Shown: positions 37,539 through 47,663, numbered from the stretch's first letter. The stretch: 64,000 nt of DNA from Adiantum capillus-veneris (GCA_014529385.2 CM043970.1:63594996-63658995); one strand, 5' to 3'. Numbers and translations: made by a program. Notes: generated by a model not told the origin, from the letters alone.

Positions 37539-38424
37539 CTATTGATCAATCCCAAAACCAATAGAAACTCCGCTGTCTCATGGGGTTGAAAATCAACAAG
37601 AACGCACTCCACCTTTGGTGCCTTCTCAATTGGAATGTCGTTCTCGTTCATCCACCGCATCCATGCCTCCAATCTGTGATTAATATCCCAAACCACAAAG
37701 TACCTCTCGACCATGTGACTAAGCTCGGGAAAATCATGGGATTGAAAATCAACAAGAATGCACTCCCCCTTTGGTGCCTTCTCAATTGGGATGTCGTTCT
37801 CGTTCATCCACCGCATCCATGCCTCCAATCTGTGATTACCATCCCAAACCACAAAGTACCTCTCGACCATTTGACTAAGCTCGGGAATTTGACGAAGCTC
37901 CTCATCCAAATCATATGACATTGCAAGATCTCTCGAAGTGTGACCACGAGGAGAAAATTGCTTATGATCCTCCCCAGGATTCCGTTCACTAACAATAAAT
38001 CTTGCCATGGTTGGTTGGTAGCTTTTGTTTGCAATGAAGAGTTGCAAATCCACCACATGGTCATCATGCGTGCGGATGGCGGGGTTTGAAAGAAGTCGAC
38101 ATAGAGGCAAGCGTGGAAGTTTGACATCCTGTGGAGCTCTATGAGAATCCACCCAGCCCAAAGAAATGTCTTGTCGACCACATTTTCAAACGCTTCATCT
38201 CTTACATCTTCAATTGTGGTAGTAGTTTCCACACAATGACTCAATCCTCCACTTGATTGTGTTGTTCCATCCACACTAGTTAGGATGGACACAATCCGAT
38301 CTAGAGAACTCAAGGCTTGAGATTGTTCGGTCTCTTGACTGCATCGCGGAGGGACTTCTTGCGACGTAGTAACATCAACCTCATCCACGGCACCATTATT
38401 TTTGGATTGATTTCTTGTTCTCAT
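37539..38424 (-). other. Exon 1: N-terminal region and ParB-like domain with duplicated GNHRLEAW block
   Basis: The frame opens at MRTRNQSKNNG with a Ser/Thr/Glu-rich, probably disordered leader of about 90 residues. It shifts frame near 38160 and continues with the ParB-like domain. The 52-residue duplication leaves two copies of the substrate-loop-like segment. The exon ends in an AG|GTAGGG donor. In ParB/Srx folds this GxHR/GERR region binds nucleotide, so the second copy (INHRLEAW) may be non-functional. Confidence 0.6.
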
Positions 38425-38640
38425 ACTTGAGCTAAAGAATTAAAGAAGATAGATATAAGTATGACTTATGAGAAATTATAGCTAAGAGTTTGAAAAAGAA
38501 AAGTGAGAAAAAAAGAGAAATCTGTGTATACAAGAAAGTAGAGATGAGGAAAGATAGAGAAATGAAAAGAGTTTGTCAATGATCTTTATAAAGATTTTAA
38601 TTTTATTAATTAAAATTAATTTTTTAATTTAATTTATTTG

Positions 38641-39057
38641 AAATGTGTGTGTGTGTGAGAGGTGGGTGAAGGTGTGTGTGTGTGTGTGTGCATGCATGTG
38701 TGTGTGTGTGCCCGCGTGCGTGTGTGTGCGTGTGTGCGTGTCTATGTGCATGTGCGTGTGTGTGCACGTGTGTGCGTGTGTGTGTGTGTGTGTGCGTGTG
38801 TGTGTGCGTGTGTGTGTGCCACACACAACATGCACACACGCGATGGCACACGCACGCTGGCGTATGTGTGTGTGTACACACACACGTGCATGCCAATGTG
38901 TGTGTGTGTGTGTGTGTTTACACACACATGCGTTGCACACACATGCCAACGCGCTTGCGTATGTGTACACACACACGCAGGCATGTGTGTGTGTTTACAC
39001 ACACACGTGCTGCACACACACGCCAGTATGTGTGTTTGTGTGTACACGACAGTCCAA
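38641..39057 (+). repeat. Alternating TG/CA satellite with short palindromes
   Basis: TG-rich and CA-rich blocks alternate (for example TGTGTGTTTACACACACA, repeated at about 75-110 bp intervals), interspersed with ACGTGC and GCATGCC. The tract is strongly alternating purine-pyrimidine and can form many small hairpins. It lies directly upstream of the ParB-methyltransferase gene start. Long open frames of Cys-Val or Thr-His repeats over it are artefacts. Confidence 0.9.
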
Positions 39058-39331
39058 GTGGCCACGGAGTGGCCACGCAGGCCGCCTCGTGGCCACGTGG
39101 ATTTGCCACGTGGCCAAGCAGACTGCCATGCAGACAGCGTGTAGGCCACGTGGTGTGCCACGTGTACTGTCGACCGATGGCGGTACACGTGGCATGCCAT
39201 GTGGCATACACGCTGTCTGTGTGGAAGTCTGCTTGGTCACGTGGCATGCCACGTGTACCATCGGTTAATGACCGTACACATGGCAAATCCACGTGGCCAC
39301 GAGGCGGCCTGCGTAGCCACTCCGTGGCCAC
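39058..39331. repeat. 274-bp near-palindrome rich in CACGTG
   Basis: The outer arms 39058-39108 and 39281-39331 are 51-nt inverted repeats with a single mismatch. Inner arms (about 39105-39143 with 39207-39246, and about 39149-39170 with 39184-39205) continue the pairing. One insertion of about 34 bp in the right half is itself inverted. CACGTG (the G-box core) occurs at least eight times. The region lies between the divergent gene starts at 38424 and 40131. Confidence 0.9.
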
Positions 39332-40130
39332 ATGGAGTGCCGCGTGTGTCCACACACACACGCGCTGGCGTGCACGTGTGCGTGTGTGTGGACTGTCGCT
39401 GGCGTGCGCGTGTGTGTGGACTGCCGCTGGCCATGCGTTGGCCAAGGACGGACACACGCCTCCGTGTGGGGACGTGTGGCCGCCCATGGCCAACGTGCTA
39501 GCCAAGGGCGCGTGGTCGCCCATGGCCAACGCGCTGGCCACCCGCACACAGAGGAACCCCGCCCCTCCTTGCAGGCCACCGGCACACAGCATTCCCCCCT
39601 TACCGCGCCTCGCACATAGGCCCCCGCCCGTGGTAGCACCCACGCCCGCACACACGTCCCTGCCCCCGGTAGCGCTAGCGCACACGTCCCCCCCCCTTCC
39701 TCGCCACCCGCATGGGGAGGAGTGTATTGTCGGCCACACGCCCCCGTTCCCCGGTAGCCCGCCCACAAACGTCCTCACCCCATCAACTTACAGCACTTCT
39801 TGCCCCCCCCCCCGTTAGCACACCCGACCGCTCACATGTCCCCCTTACACACAAACATTCAAAAGAAAATTTTTAAAGAATTATTATGACGAAATCTTTT
39901 CCTTTTATCCATTGCACTAGACTATAATTCACGTGCTCACACAGTCACACAGTCACACACATATATTTTTTATTAAATTTTTTGTAAATTTTTTACATAA
40001 ATTTATTAAAATAATAAAATATTATTAAATTTAAATTTATAGCAGCTATATTATTAGACGTGAGTATATAAACAATTTGTTAGTTTATATAATGTGATCT
40101 TGTGCTTAATTATTTGTTTAGCATATTAGT
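39332..40130. other. GC-rich then AT-rich spacer upstream of the plus-strand ORF
   Basis: 39332-39840 is GC-rich with GCTGGCGTGCGCGTGTGTG and CGCCCATGGCCAACGYGCT repeats and C runs. 39840-40130 is AT-rich. Long frames across the GC-rich part have low-complexity translations and no domain, so I do not call them genes. A divergent promoter could lie here. Confidence 0.5.
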
Positions 40131-41300
40131 ATGGCTTGCTCTTTATTTTTCCTGGGTAAAGAGCTTTCTTATCCTTTTTACAATGGTAAATTTATAATTT
40201 TTGAATCATTTCTTTTAGAATTAATTTCTCCAATGCAATTTACAACTTTAGATGGAGTCATCGAAGTTGGTGATATTGAAATGAATTTTCCTCTTGAAAA
40301 GATGCTCAACAATTTGGGTGAATTCATCTATGTACTGGATGAACAGCTTTCACGTAAATACAAAGTCAACATATCCCATCAAACACAATATGCAGGCTCA
40401 CTTAGCACAACTCCCATTGCCATTGTGGATAGTCCGTCACAGGTGCAATTCGCTCAAAAGGAGTTAATAGATCTATGCACCCCGCCTCGAGTTTTGCTCT
40501 CAAATAGCTTCAAAAGGAGTACACGACAAAAACTCCTACAGGCCGAAAAGAAGGGCAAATTGACAAAGCTTTTAATGCAAATACAACAAGTATAACAAGT
40601 TACAGAGATTCCAAGGTCTTACAATGGTGATCTTGTTTTAGACTTTCCACCTACCATGGGAAAGTTGCACCATATGGATGCAATGGAGCATAAGTATGAT
40701 CCTCATTTTGTGGTCGAAGCCACAAACGTCCAATATAGTTTTCCAGGTGTAGTGCGTCTTAGTCATTACATAGGATCTCTCAAGTGCATGAATGAGCAAT
40801 GTGTCCGCTTGGTTAATTATCATATTCCCAATACAAGTCATTCAATGGGTACATACAAAAGGCAACTACACCCGGACAATATTGTAAGATTCGAGATAAG
40901 AGCCTTACATGCCACTTTTGTAAGGCAATTGCTTTTTGTATTGCAACATGTGATTGTGTAGTATACTATGTTATGCTATCCGATGAGACTGCCATTAGAG
41001 TCATGATTCATCGTGGCACACATCGACATGATGTGCGCATCGGCACATCCAAAACACTAACGGACAACACCAAGGTGATGGTGCAAAGGATTTTGACTCC
41101 AGGAAGGTTCAAATGTGTTTGGCAAAAGAAATTATAAGTACAAAACTTCTTTGCAACAACACCAACGAAGGAATTTTAGGCGAGCAACAGCTATTTGCAA
41201 TCACTGAGGAGTTGGGGCCATTGGTGCAAGATAATTGGTATGAGCGTTTCCTAAATTCTTATTTCGATGCAAAACTCTTTGCTAAATTATTTTTTCTCTA
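40131..41300 (+). pseudogene. Cys/His-rich transposase-like ORF, frameshifted
   Basis: The first open part (40131-40595, 154 codons) ends at a TAA. The same frame continues to about 40960 with SLKCMNEQCVRLVNYH. A second frame then gives CHFCKAIAFCIATCDC and VMIHRGTHRHDVRIG. The CxxxxC, CxxC and final HxxxHxH spacing looks like a zinc-binding DNA-recognition domain of the kind found at the N-terminus of Mutator-like and related transposases. A third frame (41113-41301) is unrecognised. No DDE catalytic core is visible, so the element would need help in trans. The family call is inference. Confidence 0.4.
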
Positions 41301-41675
41301 AACACTTTTAACATTGTTAGGTTTTGAAGGTCAGTATCTATTTTACGTAGAGGGGTTGACAAAGAATCTTTCGGCATTGATGCACTTATGACTTTTTCCA
41401 CGGAAGCCAGTTTCCTGGTCAAGGTACGGAGGGGGAGAAATGTTATGTCTTCAAAATGTCCACAATTGGTCCAGCATCCGGTGTGGACCTGGTGAACTGA
41501 ATGAGACAAGATCGAGATGGCGATCTTTGACGTGCGTGGATCTAGTTTGATCACACCAGACGTGTTAACGAATGGGTGACTATGGCCTGTCATGTCTATG
41601 ATCCAAGGTTCGTGGCGCACCTTAACAGCTTTATGGGTTGCCTTTGACTCTCTCTAAAACAATTTGTTTGCCCCC
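41301..41675 (+). other. Right end of the 8-kb insertion
   Basis: No protein family is recognised. The last bases before the 9-bp flank read AACAATTTGTTTGCCCCC, the right terminus used in the element call. Confidence 0.45.
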
Positions 41676-42240
41676 CTTGACCTGTGTCCTTGTTGCCTCT
41701 TAGGTCTTATGCTTTCCTTGAGCGAGTGTGTGTGTGTTCTCTCTCATGTCCCTAGCTTTAGGGCTCACTCCCCTTCTTGTAGGGATCATGGTTGACTTGC
41801 ATACCTCAAGCACCTTGGCCTTCAAGCATGTCAAGCACCTCAAGCACCTTAGTCATCAAGTAGGACAAGCATCTCAAGAACCTTGGTCATCAAGCACGAC
41901 AAGCACCTCAAGCACCTTAGTCAGTTCAAGTACCTCAAGCACAGGCCTAGCCTATCTAAGGTTTAAGATACACTAAGTTCCTAGTTCTAAGGACTTTTAA
42001 CACTAACCTTTGGAGGTCTTTAATGAAGCTAACCCTAAGGTCTTTCAAGCTCCATTAGCTAGCATTGCTCTTTGACATGCCATCTCTCATTTGGACCCAT
42101 TGACTTTGGTCCCTTGTTGAGATAGATCCATAAGCACATATCTATATTCTAACTCTTATTCCCAATAATTCTCCACCATTAAATGATCAGTTTAATATGA
42201 GAAAATCATTTGGGTTAGTTAGATATTAGATTTTATGACA
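41676..42240 (-). repeat. 3' LTR of the gypsy element, proximal part
   Basis: This matches the end of the 5' LTR (48660-49226) and finishes TTTTATGACA, the minus-strand TGTCATAAAA start. It contains a CAAGCACCTCAAGCACCTTAGTCA minisatellite that is also in the 5' LTR. It starts with the second 9-bp flank of the insertion. Confidence 0.88.
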
Positions 42241-42255
42241 TTACCTTTCTCTTGA
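42241..42255 (-). promoter_or_regulatory. Polypurine tract of the gypsy element
   Basis: The minus strand reads CAAGAGAAAGGTAA directly against the LTR start TGTCATAAAA, in the place and composition expected for plus-strand priming. Confidence 0.75.
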
Positions 42256-42610
42256 AATCATAGTCATCCTCGACTATGAGGTAGAGGAGATAAAGCCTTA
42301 GTCATTAGTCTATGTTTCTTAGCGGGATAACTAATCCATTTGGTGCTTGGGAGACTTAGTTTCCACCGCAAGCATGTCTCCTCTTGAGTTCATATCATAC
42401 TCCCTAAGTAGAGTAACAAATTCTACTTGGTGTTTGAGAGAATTTGACATCACAAACACGATTCTAAGCATGCATACTACTTAAATTTGTGCACAATAAA
42501 AAGAGAGACCTAGTCTTATAATACAAAAAGATTGATCATTTAAAAGAAACATTTACATTTGCTTACTCTAGTGTAGCATCGTAAGCATTGACAAGGTTCA
42601 TTCTATCCTT
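42256..42610 (-). other. 3' untranslated internal region of the gypsy element
   Basis: No coding similarity. It lies between the chromodomain-like end of pol and the polypurine tract. Confidence 0.6.
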
Positions 42611-43800
42611 AGTCTTTGTTCCTTGAATCATCTAGCATTTTCAATCATCTAGCATTTTCAAAAGGATAAAGTTTGAATTTAATAAGATATCATCGGATAA
42701 TCTTACCATGCCGTAGTACCTTATCCTCATGTCAAAGTATCGCTTTAGGTTGTAGCACCTCTTCTTGATCTTTGATCTCTGGGGGGTCTTCAATGATTGG
42801 GTTTGTTGGTGGCTCTCCTTTGTAAGGCTTGAGTAGGTTCACATGAAAAGCATAGTGTATGAGCCAATGGTTGGGCAACTTAATTTGATAGGCCATCTCA
42901 TTGATTGGTCTTAAAATTTGAAAAGGACCATAGTATCTTTTTGCTAATTTAGCATAATACTTTTGGTGGCCCGTAGGATTTTTGCTCGTAGTTTGCCTTA
43001 ATCGAACCTTGGGAAACTTAGGTAAGACCCAACCACTTTCTTTGAATGTTAAGGCCCTTCTATGCTCTATAGCAATAGTTTTTGCCTTTGTTGGGAGATG
43101 GATATAGCCTCCTTAATCTTTTGGAAAGATTCTTGTAGGTCTCGGCTATACTCATCAACAGCAGCGAAGATCTTCCTATGTACCTTAAGTAGCAAGGGAA
43201 TTTTAGGTCTTCCCTCTAAGATTTCAAAAGGTGCCTTTCCTATAGTAGTATTGACAGTGTTATTGTATGCATACTCTCCAAGTGATAGATACCCATTGGG
43301 AATGTTGATCTACTTTGGTAACATAGGTTTTAAATAGATCTAGAATCCTAAGGTTGGCTATTTCACTTTGGCCATCCGTTTGTGGGTGATACGCCGAAGA
43401 GAAATTAGGCCTAGTACCTAGATTCTCAAAGAGACCCTTCCCAAAATTATTGGCCATTCAAGGATCTCTATTCGACACTATTGATGATGGCAAGTGTTTA
43501 AAAATTTGGGATATGGAGAGGGTTTCCATTGGGTGTGCCTTAATAGTCTTTTTGGCATGTATAAAATGTGCTTGTTTACTAAACCTGTCTACTATTGTCC
43601 ATAGTCTTGTATTCCCATGGATGGACTTAGGCAATCCAAAGATAAAATCCATGGATGTGCTCTCCCATGGTGAATTAGGAATTGGCAAAGGCTGGAGCAA
43701 TCCAAGTTGCTTCCCCCTATCATACTTTGTCTTTTGGCATACCACACATTTTGACACATAGTCTTGTATGTATGTCTTCATGGTAGGCCAATAGAAACAT
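42611..43800 (-). pseudogene. Ty3/gypsy integrase with chromodomain-like tail, decayed
   Basis: 43781-43458 encodes KCVVCQKTKYDRGKQLGLL, then STSMDFIFGLPKS with the first catalytic Asp and TIVDRFSKQAHFI, and ends at SNRDP with the second Asp. 43457-43260 continues with HPQTDGQSEIANL, which carries the Glu. The GPF/Y part follows near 43050-42790 (RYYGPFQIL, FHVNLLKPYKG). The tail near 42720-42650 (HGKIIRRYLIKFK) matches the chromodomain-like end of the element at 63.7 kb. Frameshifts between the blocks and a TGA before the tail abolish function. Integrase inserts the cDNA, and chromodomains are thought to guide target choice. Confidence 0.85.
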
Positions 43801-43871
43801 GTCTCTACTCCGCGAAGGGTAGGTTGAATCCCTCAATGCCCCGCATAGGGAGGAGCATGAGATTCATTCAT

Positions 43872-44009
43872 CACTTTCTTACAAAGAGAGTGAGTAACAC
43901 ATAGCCTATTGCCATAGAGAAGATAACCATCCTGCAAGGTCACTTTCTTACAAAGAGAGTGAGTAACACATAGCCTATTGCCATAGAGAAGATAACCATC
44001 CTGCAAGGT
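43872..44009. repeat. Tandem duplication, 69-bp unit
   Basis: CACTTTCTTACAAAGAGAG...CATCCTGCAAGGT occurs at 43872-43940 and 43941-44009 with no visible difference. The unit is 23 codons of the region before the integrase zinc finger. Confidence 0.93.
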
Positions 44010-44039
44010 CAATGATTCTTCTTTCTTCCCTAAGGCAAG

Positions 44040-44830
44040 GGCTGAAATTACATCTTAGAAATCGGGGTCAGTAGCATACTCATCTATCATAGAAGATAGA
44101 TCATTGTGAGTTGCTATGGACACCGCATTGGCTCTTGGCCTTCGTGATAGTGCATCAATTACTTGATTGTGCTTGCCAACAATTTGAGCAATATGAAAAT
44201 TGAATTGCAAGAGAAAATTTTCCCACCTCATTTGTTTCTCGGAGAGCTTGGTTTGCATCATGAAGTACTTAAGACTTTGGTGATCCGTACGTAGGATGAA
44301 TAGAGTCCCAAAATGATAGTGCTTCCATGTGTCGAGGGTATGTAGGACAAGTAGTAGCTCCTTCTCCTAGATGCCCAATACTCACTCGTCGAAATTGAGT
44401 CTTTGACTCTCATATGCTATGGCATGCCCTTGAAGCAAAACTGCTCCAAGGCAATCTCCACAAGCATCACATTGGACCTCAAATGGTTTTAAGAGATTCG
44501 GTAGTGTAAGCACGGGTTGAGAACTAAGCTTTTCAAAAGCACTTTGCTCTTTAGCAGTCCATATTTACTTAACATTTTTCTTGGTCAAGTCATGTAGTGG
44601 TCGTGCTATTTGGGAGAATTTAGCTATGTAGCGTCTATAGTATGCACACATACCAATAAAGCTTTGTAGCTCATGTAGATTTGTTGGATTGGGCCATTCT
44701 TTTATTACCTCAAGCTTGGATGGATCCATATGGATACAATCTTGAGAGATAATATGACCTAAGTATTGAATCTCTTAGAGGAGAAATTCACTCTTTTTTT
44801 GGTTAATGAAAAGTTTATTCTCCCTCATAG
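44040..44830 (-). pseudogene. Ty3/gypsy RNase H, decayed
   Basis: The C-terminal part is open at 44261-44055 (KLSEKQMRWENFLLQFNFHI, then VIDALSRRP). Upstream pieces in other frames give AYESQRLNFDE-like and LDTWKHYHFG-like segments near 44400-44310, where the other copies have AYESRRLN and LDTWKHYLLG. Stops and frame changes separate them. Confidence 0.8.
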
Positions 44831-44839
44831 CTCAAAAAA

Positions 44840-45437
44840 CTACCTGGAGATGTTGCTTATGCTCCTCCAAAGATTGGAGTAGATGATAAAGTCATCGAAG
44901 AACACTCCAATGAACTTGCGGTAGGGTCTAAAGATTTTCTCCATTAGGCGGTTGAACGTGGCTGGAGCATTTGTCAAACCAAAAGGCATGACAAGATATT
45001 CATAAAGACCAAACATTGTACGGAACGCGATCTTTACAATACCTTCATTCACTATCCTTATTTGATAATAGCCACTTTTAAGGTCAATCCTACTCAAATA
45101 GGTTGAACCTTGTAGCTTATCAAACAGGTCTTCTACCCGCAGTACAGGAAATCCGTTTTTGATAGTGATACAATTTAGTGCTCGATAGTCCACTCACATG
45201 TGGTATGTGCCATCTTTCTTTTGCACTAAAAGGACTAGAGAACAAAAGGGAGAGAGCTACGCCTCCCCATACCAGCTCATGCACTTGCTTCATAATCTCC
45301 TCTTGTTGAGATTGAGAAACTCTATAAGGAGGTTTATTAGGCAGTGAGCTTCTAGGTAGAAGCCTATCTTTGGTCATCATCCCCTTATTTTGGAGGTAAC
45401 TCCATAGGATGTCATCGATATTTAGAAATTTAGACAA
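44840..45437 (-). pseudogene. Ty3/gypsy reverse transcriptase, decayed
   Basis: 45437-45260 carries the region before the RT (PNKPPYRVSQSQQEEIMKQV). 45193-44840 carries [51 protein letters not shown] and [11 protein letters not shown]. The FFDD active site is intact in this copy. One frameshift lies in the QKKDG block near 45240, and the frame ends with a stop after FIIYSN. RT copies the element RNA into DNA. Confidence 0.88.
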
Positions 45438-45737
45438 GTTTAATTCTTATTGATTCCTACCACTTTGTTTTGTTAAAAAATTATCATCATTTAGAGACTC
45501 TTTGACAAAAATTATGTACGAGGAAACTGAGCTTTTCATTGACTTATCAAAAGTAGGTGAATTCACAAGTGGTATAGTACGAACGAACTCATTAGCATCT
45601 ATATACATGCTCTTTCCGTGTAGGTGAAGTAGATTCTCCTTTCATGGAACTTCATGTTGGCAGCCATGCGGTTGAACTAGGATAACATCCTCATGTTGGA
45701 GAGGAGAGATGAAAAAGTCTTCTTTGTCGACGTAGTT

Positions 45738-46064
45738 TTAGACATGAAGCCTCAACTTCCCAATCAAGGGAATAACAGAGGCTTGTTGTCCCTTGAAAGC
45801 CCCATCAATAGTTACAGTATCTCCCATCTCGAAAGCTCGTATGCCTAGCTTTGTGGCCAACTCTGTTGATATGAAGTTGTGAGTACAGCCATGATCAAAT
45901 AGGATGAAGGCATCATGCTCCCTCACCTTCCCCCAAGCATATGAAAGGGACGATCCTTTGCAATAAGAATCGTCTTTTGGAGCTTTGGCCGTGGAAGATG
46001 TAGGAGTCTCATTGCGGGCATTTCTTTTGGGGCAAGAACGATAGCCATGTCCTTGCTCCCACAT
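45738..46064 (-). pseudogene. Gag zinc knuckle and aspartic protease of the gypsy element
   Basis: The open frame begins in a partial zinc knuckle (WEQGHGYRSCPK) and continues to the protease with ILFDHGCTHNFISTELA. Related elements have DSG or DTG at this place; here the triad reads D-H-G, so the Ser/Thr next to the catalytic Asp is lost. The end (LIGKLRLHV) matches the same region of the element at 60.7 kb. Confidence 0.8.
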
Positions 46065-47315
46065 TTAAAGAAGCTTTCTCCTTGGTCTTGTTGTTGTTGT
46101 TGGAATTGCCTTGGGAAGAACTTTGAGCATTGTTCTTCCCCTTTGCATCATTTCATTCTTTGTTTTCCATGGGCTTGGCATTCCTTTAAGCCCCTTGCTG
46201 GAAATTGATACGAGATGTAACCATAGTGTGGTGGATGTATTTGGTGATAGAACCACGCCATTGGGAGTTGACATACTTGGCCATTTCTTTAGGTAATCCC
46301 GCACAAAATTGTTGCTTTTGCTCGGCGAAGTCTATCTTCTAAAAGGTTGTAGCTTTGAGATGTAAACCCCAAAACTTGTCTACATATTTGTGGATATACT
46401 TGGGGGAAAGTAACTTCAAACTCCGCTATTCGGTGAGCACTTTATCTTTGGCGTCGCTTGCAAGAAATTGCTTCATTATGGAAACTCGTAGAGTTTTCCA
46501 TGTCCTTGGGGCTTCGCCATTTCCGTGGAGACTAGCCCACCACTGATGAGAAGATTTTTGAAAGTGCATAGCTACATTGTGTAGCTTGGAGGAATCTGTG
46601 AAGGCCTCGTCTCCAAAGGCCGCATCAAATTGTTGGAGATGAAGGCCAATACTTTGTCAGTAGCACCAAAGGTGCCATCATATGTGAGAAAAGAGATACT
46701 CTTTCCTCCCTCTTTGAGCTTGCTAAGCTTTTGGGACCTTTTCCAAGCAGAGTGGGATTTGCGATGTCCTCTTCTCTTGTATTCTCTAGGAGAATAATCG
46801 CTGCTCTCGTCAGAAGAGGAGGAAGGTGAAGAAGAAGGAGAAGAGGGTGACCTCTTTCTTGTCTTTTTCTTCCTTTGTTTCCTCTCTTTCCTTTCGGAGT
46901 GACAAGGAGAAGGACTATAGGATGATCTTTTCCTCTTGGGAGGAGTAGCAGATTGTCGAGACCGCCGTCTTCATGGAGCCACATCTTCAAAGGAATTCGG
47001 AGATTTACTTCTTTCTCATTCACTGGATTCCTCCTCTTCTCTTATCGGAGAGAGTCTTCTTTTGGAAGCCTCAACAAGAGGCTTCCTAAGATCTCTCTCT
47101 TCTTGGAGAGGTAGGGAAATCCCATAAGCACAAATTTGTTGGGTAACATCGGCTTGCAAGGCAGGGTTGCCCATAGCTTGTTTCAACCTAGTAACAAGAT
47201 AGTTCACAAACATTGGCGCATCATCAGTAGCACCTTCATGTGCAAAATCAAAGTTGCCAATATTCATTCTACCCTCTTTATTATTGTCACCCATGCTAAT
47301 TAAACTTATGTGCAT
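46065..47315 (-). pseudogene. Gag of the gypsy element, decayed
   Basis: The N-terminal part is open at 47315-47016 (FDFAHEGATDDAPMFVNYLV). It is followed by a Ser/Arg-rich stretch and then the capsid-like region near 46700-46400 (ISFLTYDGTFGATDKVLAFI, a QWW-type block, then APRTWKTLR). The same capsid blocks are found in the element at 59.7-60.1 kb. Frames change several times. Confidence 0.75.
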
Positions 47316-47663
47316 GCTACTTTGTGCTTTTGTACCCTCAAAATCCTTAGTTGCTACTCTTCTTTACGCAGTCACACCCGTGGTTTAGAGACTGTTGATT
47401 GCAAAAAATAATGGAGAGGGTCTAACATTGCTCGATTGATTATGGTTTTTGTTGGGCCTTCTAGTAGATCAATAATGGTTAAGCCAAAGGCAAGCCCCGA
47501 GAGATTCCATTATTAACTCTATAGTTCCCAACGGTGTACCTCAAACTAGGTCAACACAAGATAATAGATCGTTGTCTCACTTACCCTCTTGCAATGAACA
47601 TGTCCAACCTTTCATGGACAAGTTAAGGACCTCTCTTCTTAAGCAAGAAAAGAGAAACCAATA

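Larger units (their letters stand above)
33995..38424 (-). pseudogene. ParB-like / DNA amino-methyltransferase-like multi-exon gene, probably decayed
   Basis: Predicted minus-strand exons are 38424-37539, 37459-37252, 37162-36873, 36786-36676, 36587-36360, 36269-36071, 35991-35612, 35530-35444, 35366-35015, 34932-34706, 34626-34467, then a proline-rich end to about 33995. Introns are mostly GT-AG, and phases agree at most junctions. Exon 1 has the ParB/sulfiredoxin pattern: a LPRLPLCRLLSNPAIR start, ARFIVSERN, then YFVVWDGNHRLEAWMRW and ECILVDF. A 156-bp in-frame tandem duplication (37701-37856 and on) repeats the GNHRLEAW block, with GNH changed to INH in the second copy. The late exons match a beta-class amino-methyltransferase: WDSELVDAAFLLATE, DGMVVATC, then AVLDCFAGVGTLATQ (motif I) and SCEKDW. 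A clear DPPY/DPPW motif is missing. Frameshifts occur near 38160, 36200 and 35700, with in-frame stops, several of the CGA-to-TGA kind. An active relative may exist elsewhere. Confidence 0.6.
33693..41675. mobile_element. Candidate Mutator-like element carrying a ParB-methyltransferase gene
   Basis: This 8-kb block splits the gypsy 3' LTR. It is flanked by CTTGACATG (33684-33692) and CTTGACCTG (41676-41684), an 8/9 match to a 9-bp target duplication, the length typical of Mutator-like elements. The ends are GGGCGCAA on the left and, on the complementary strand at the right, GGGGGCAA. Beyond those 8 bp the inverted similarity is weak. Inside are a minus-strand multi-exon gene, a divergently oriented plus-strand Cys/His ORF, and a GC-rich TG/CA satellite with a large palindrome. 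Assignment to Mutator rests mainly on the duplication length. Confidence 0.6.

Noticed and set aside
38645-39818. Long open frames (up to 380 codons) on both strands
   Set aside because: They are translations of TG/CA satellite and GC-rich repeats (Cys-Val, Thr-His, Ala-Arg runs), open in several frames at once, and show no domain.
41282-41620. 112-codon minus-strand frame
   Set aside because: It lies in the right end of the 8-kb insertion, shows no domain, and looks like a shadow of decayed plus-strand sequence.
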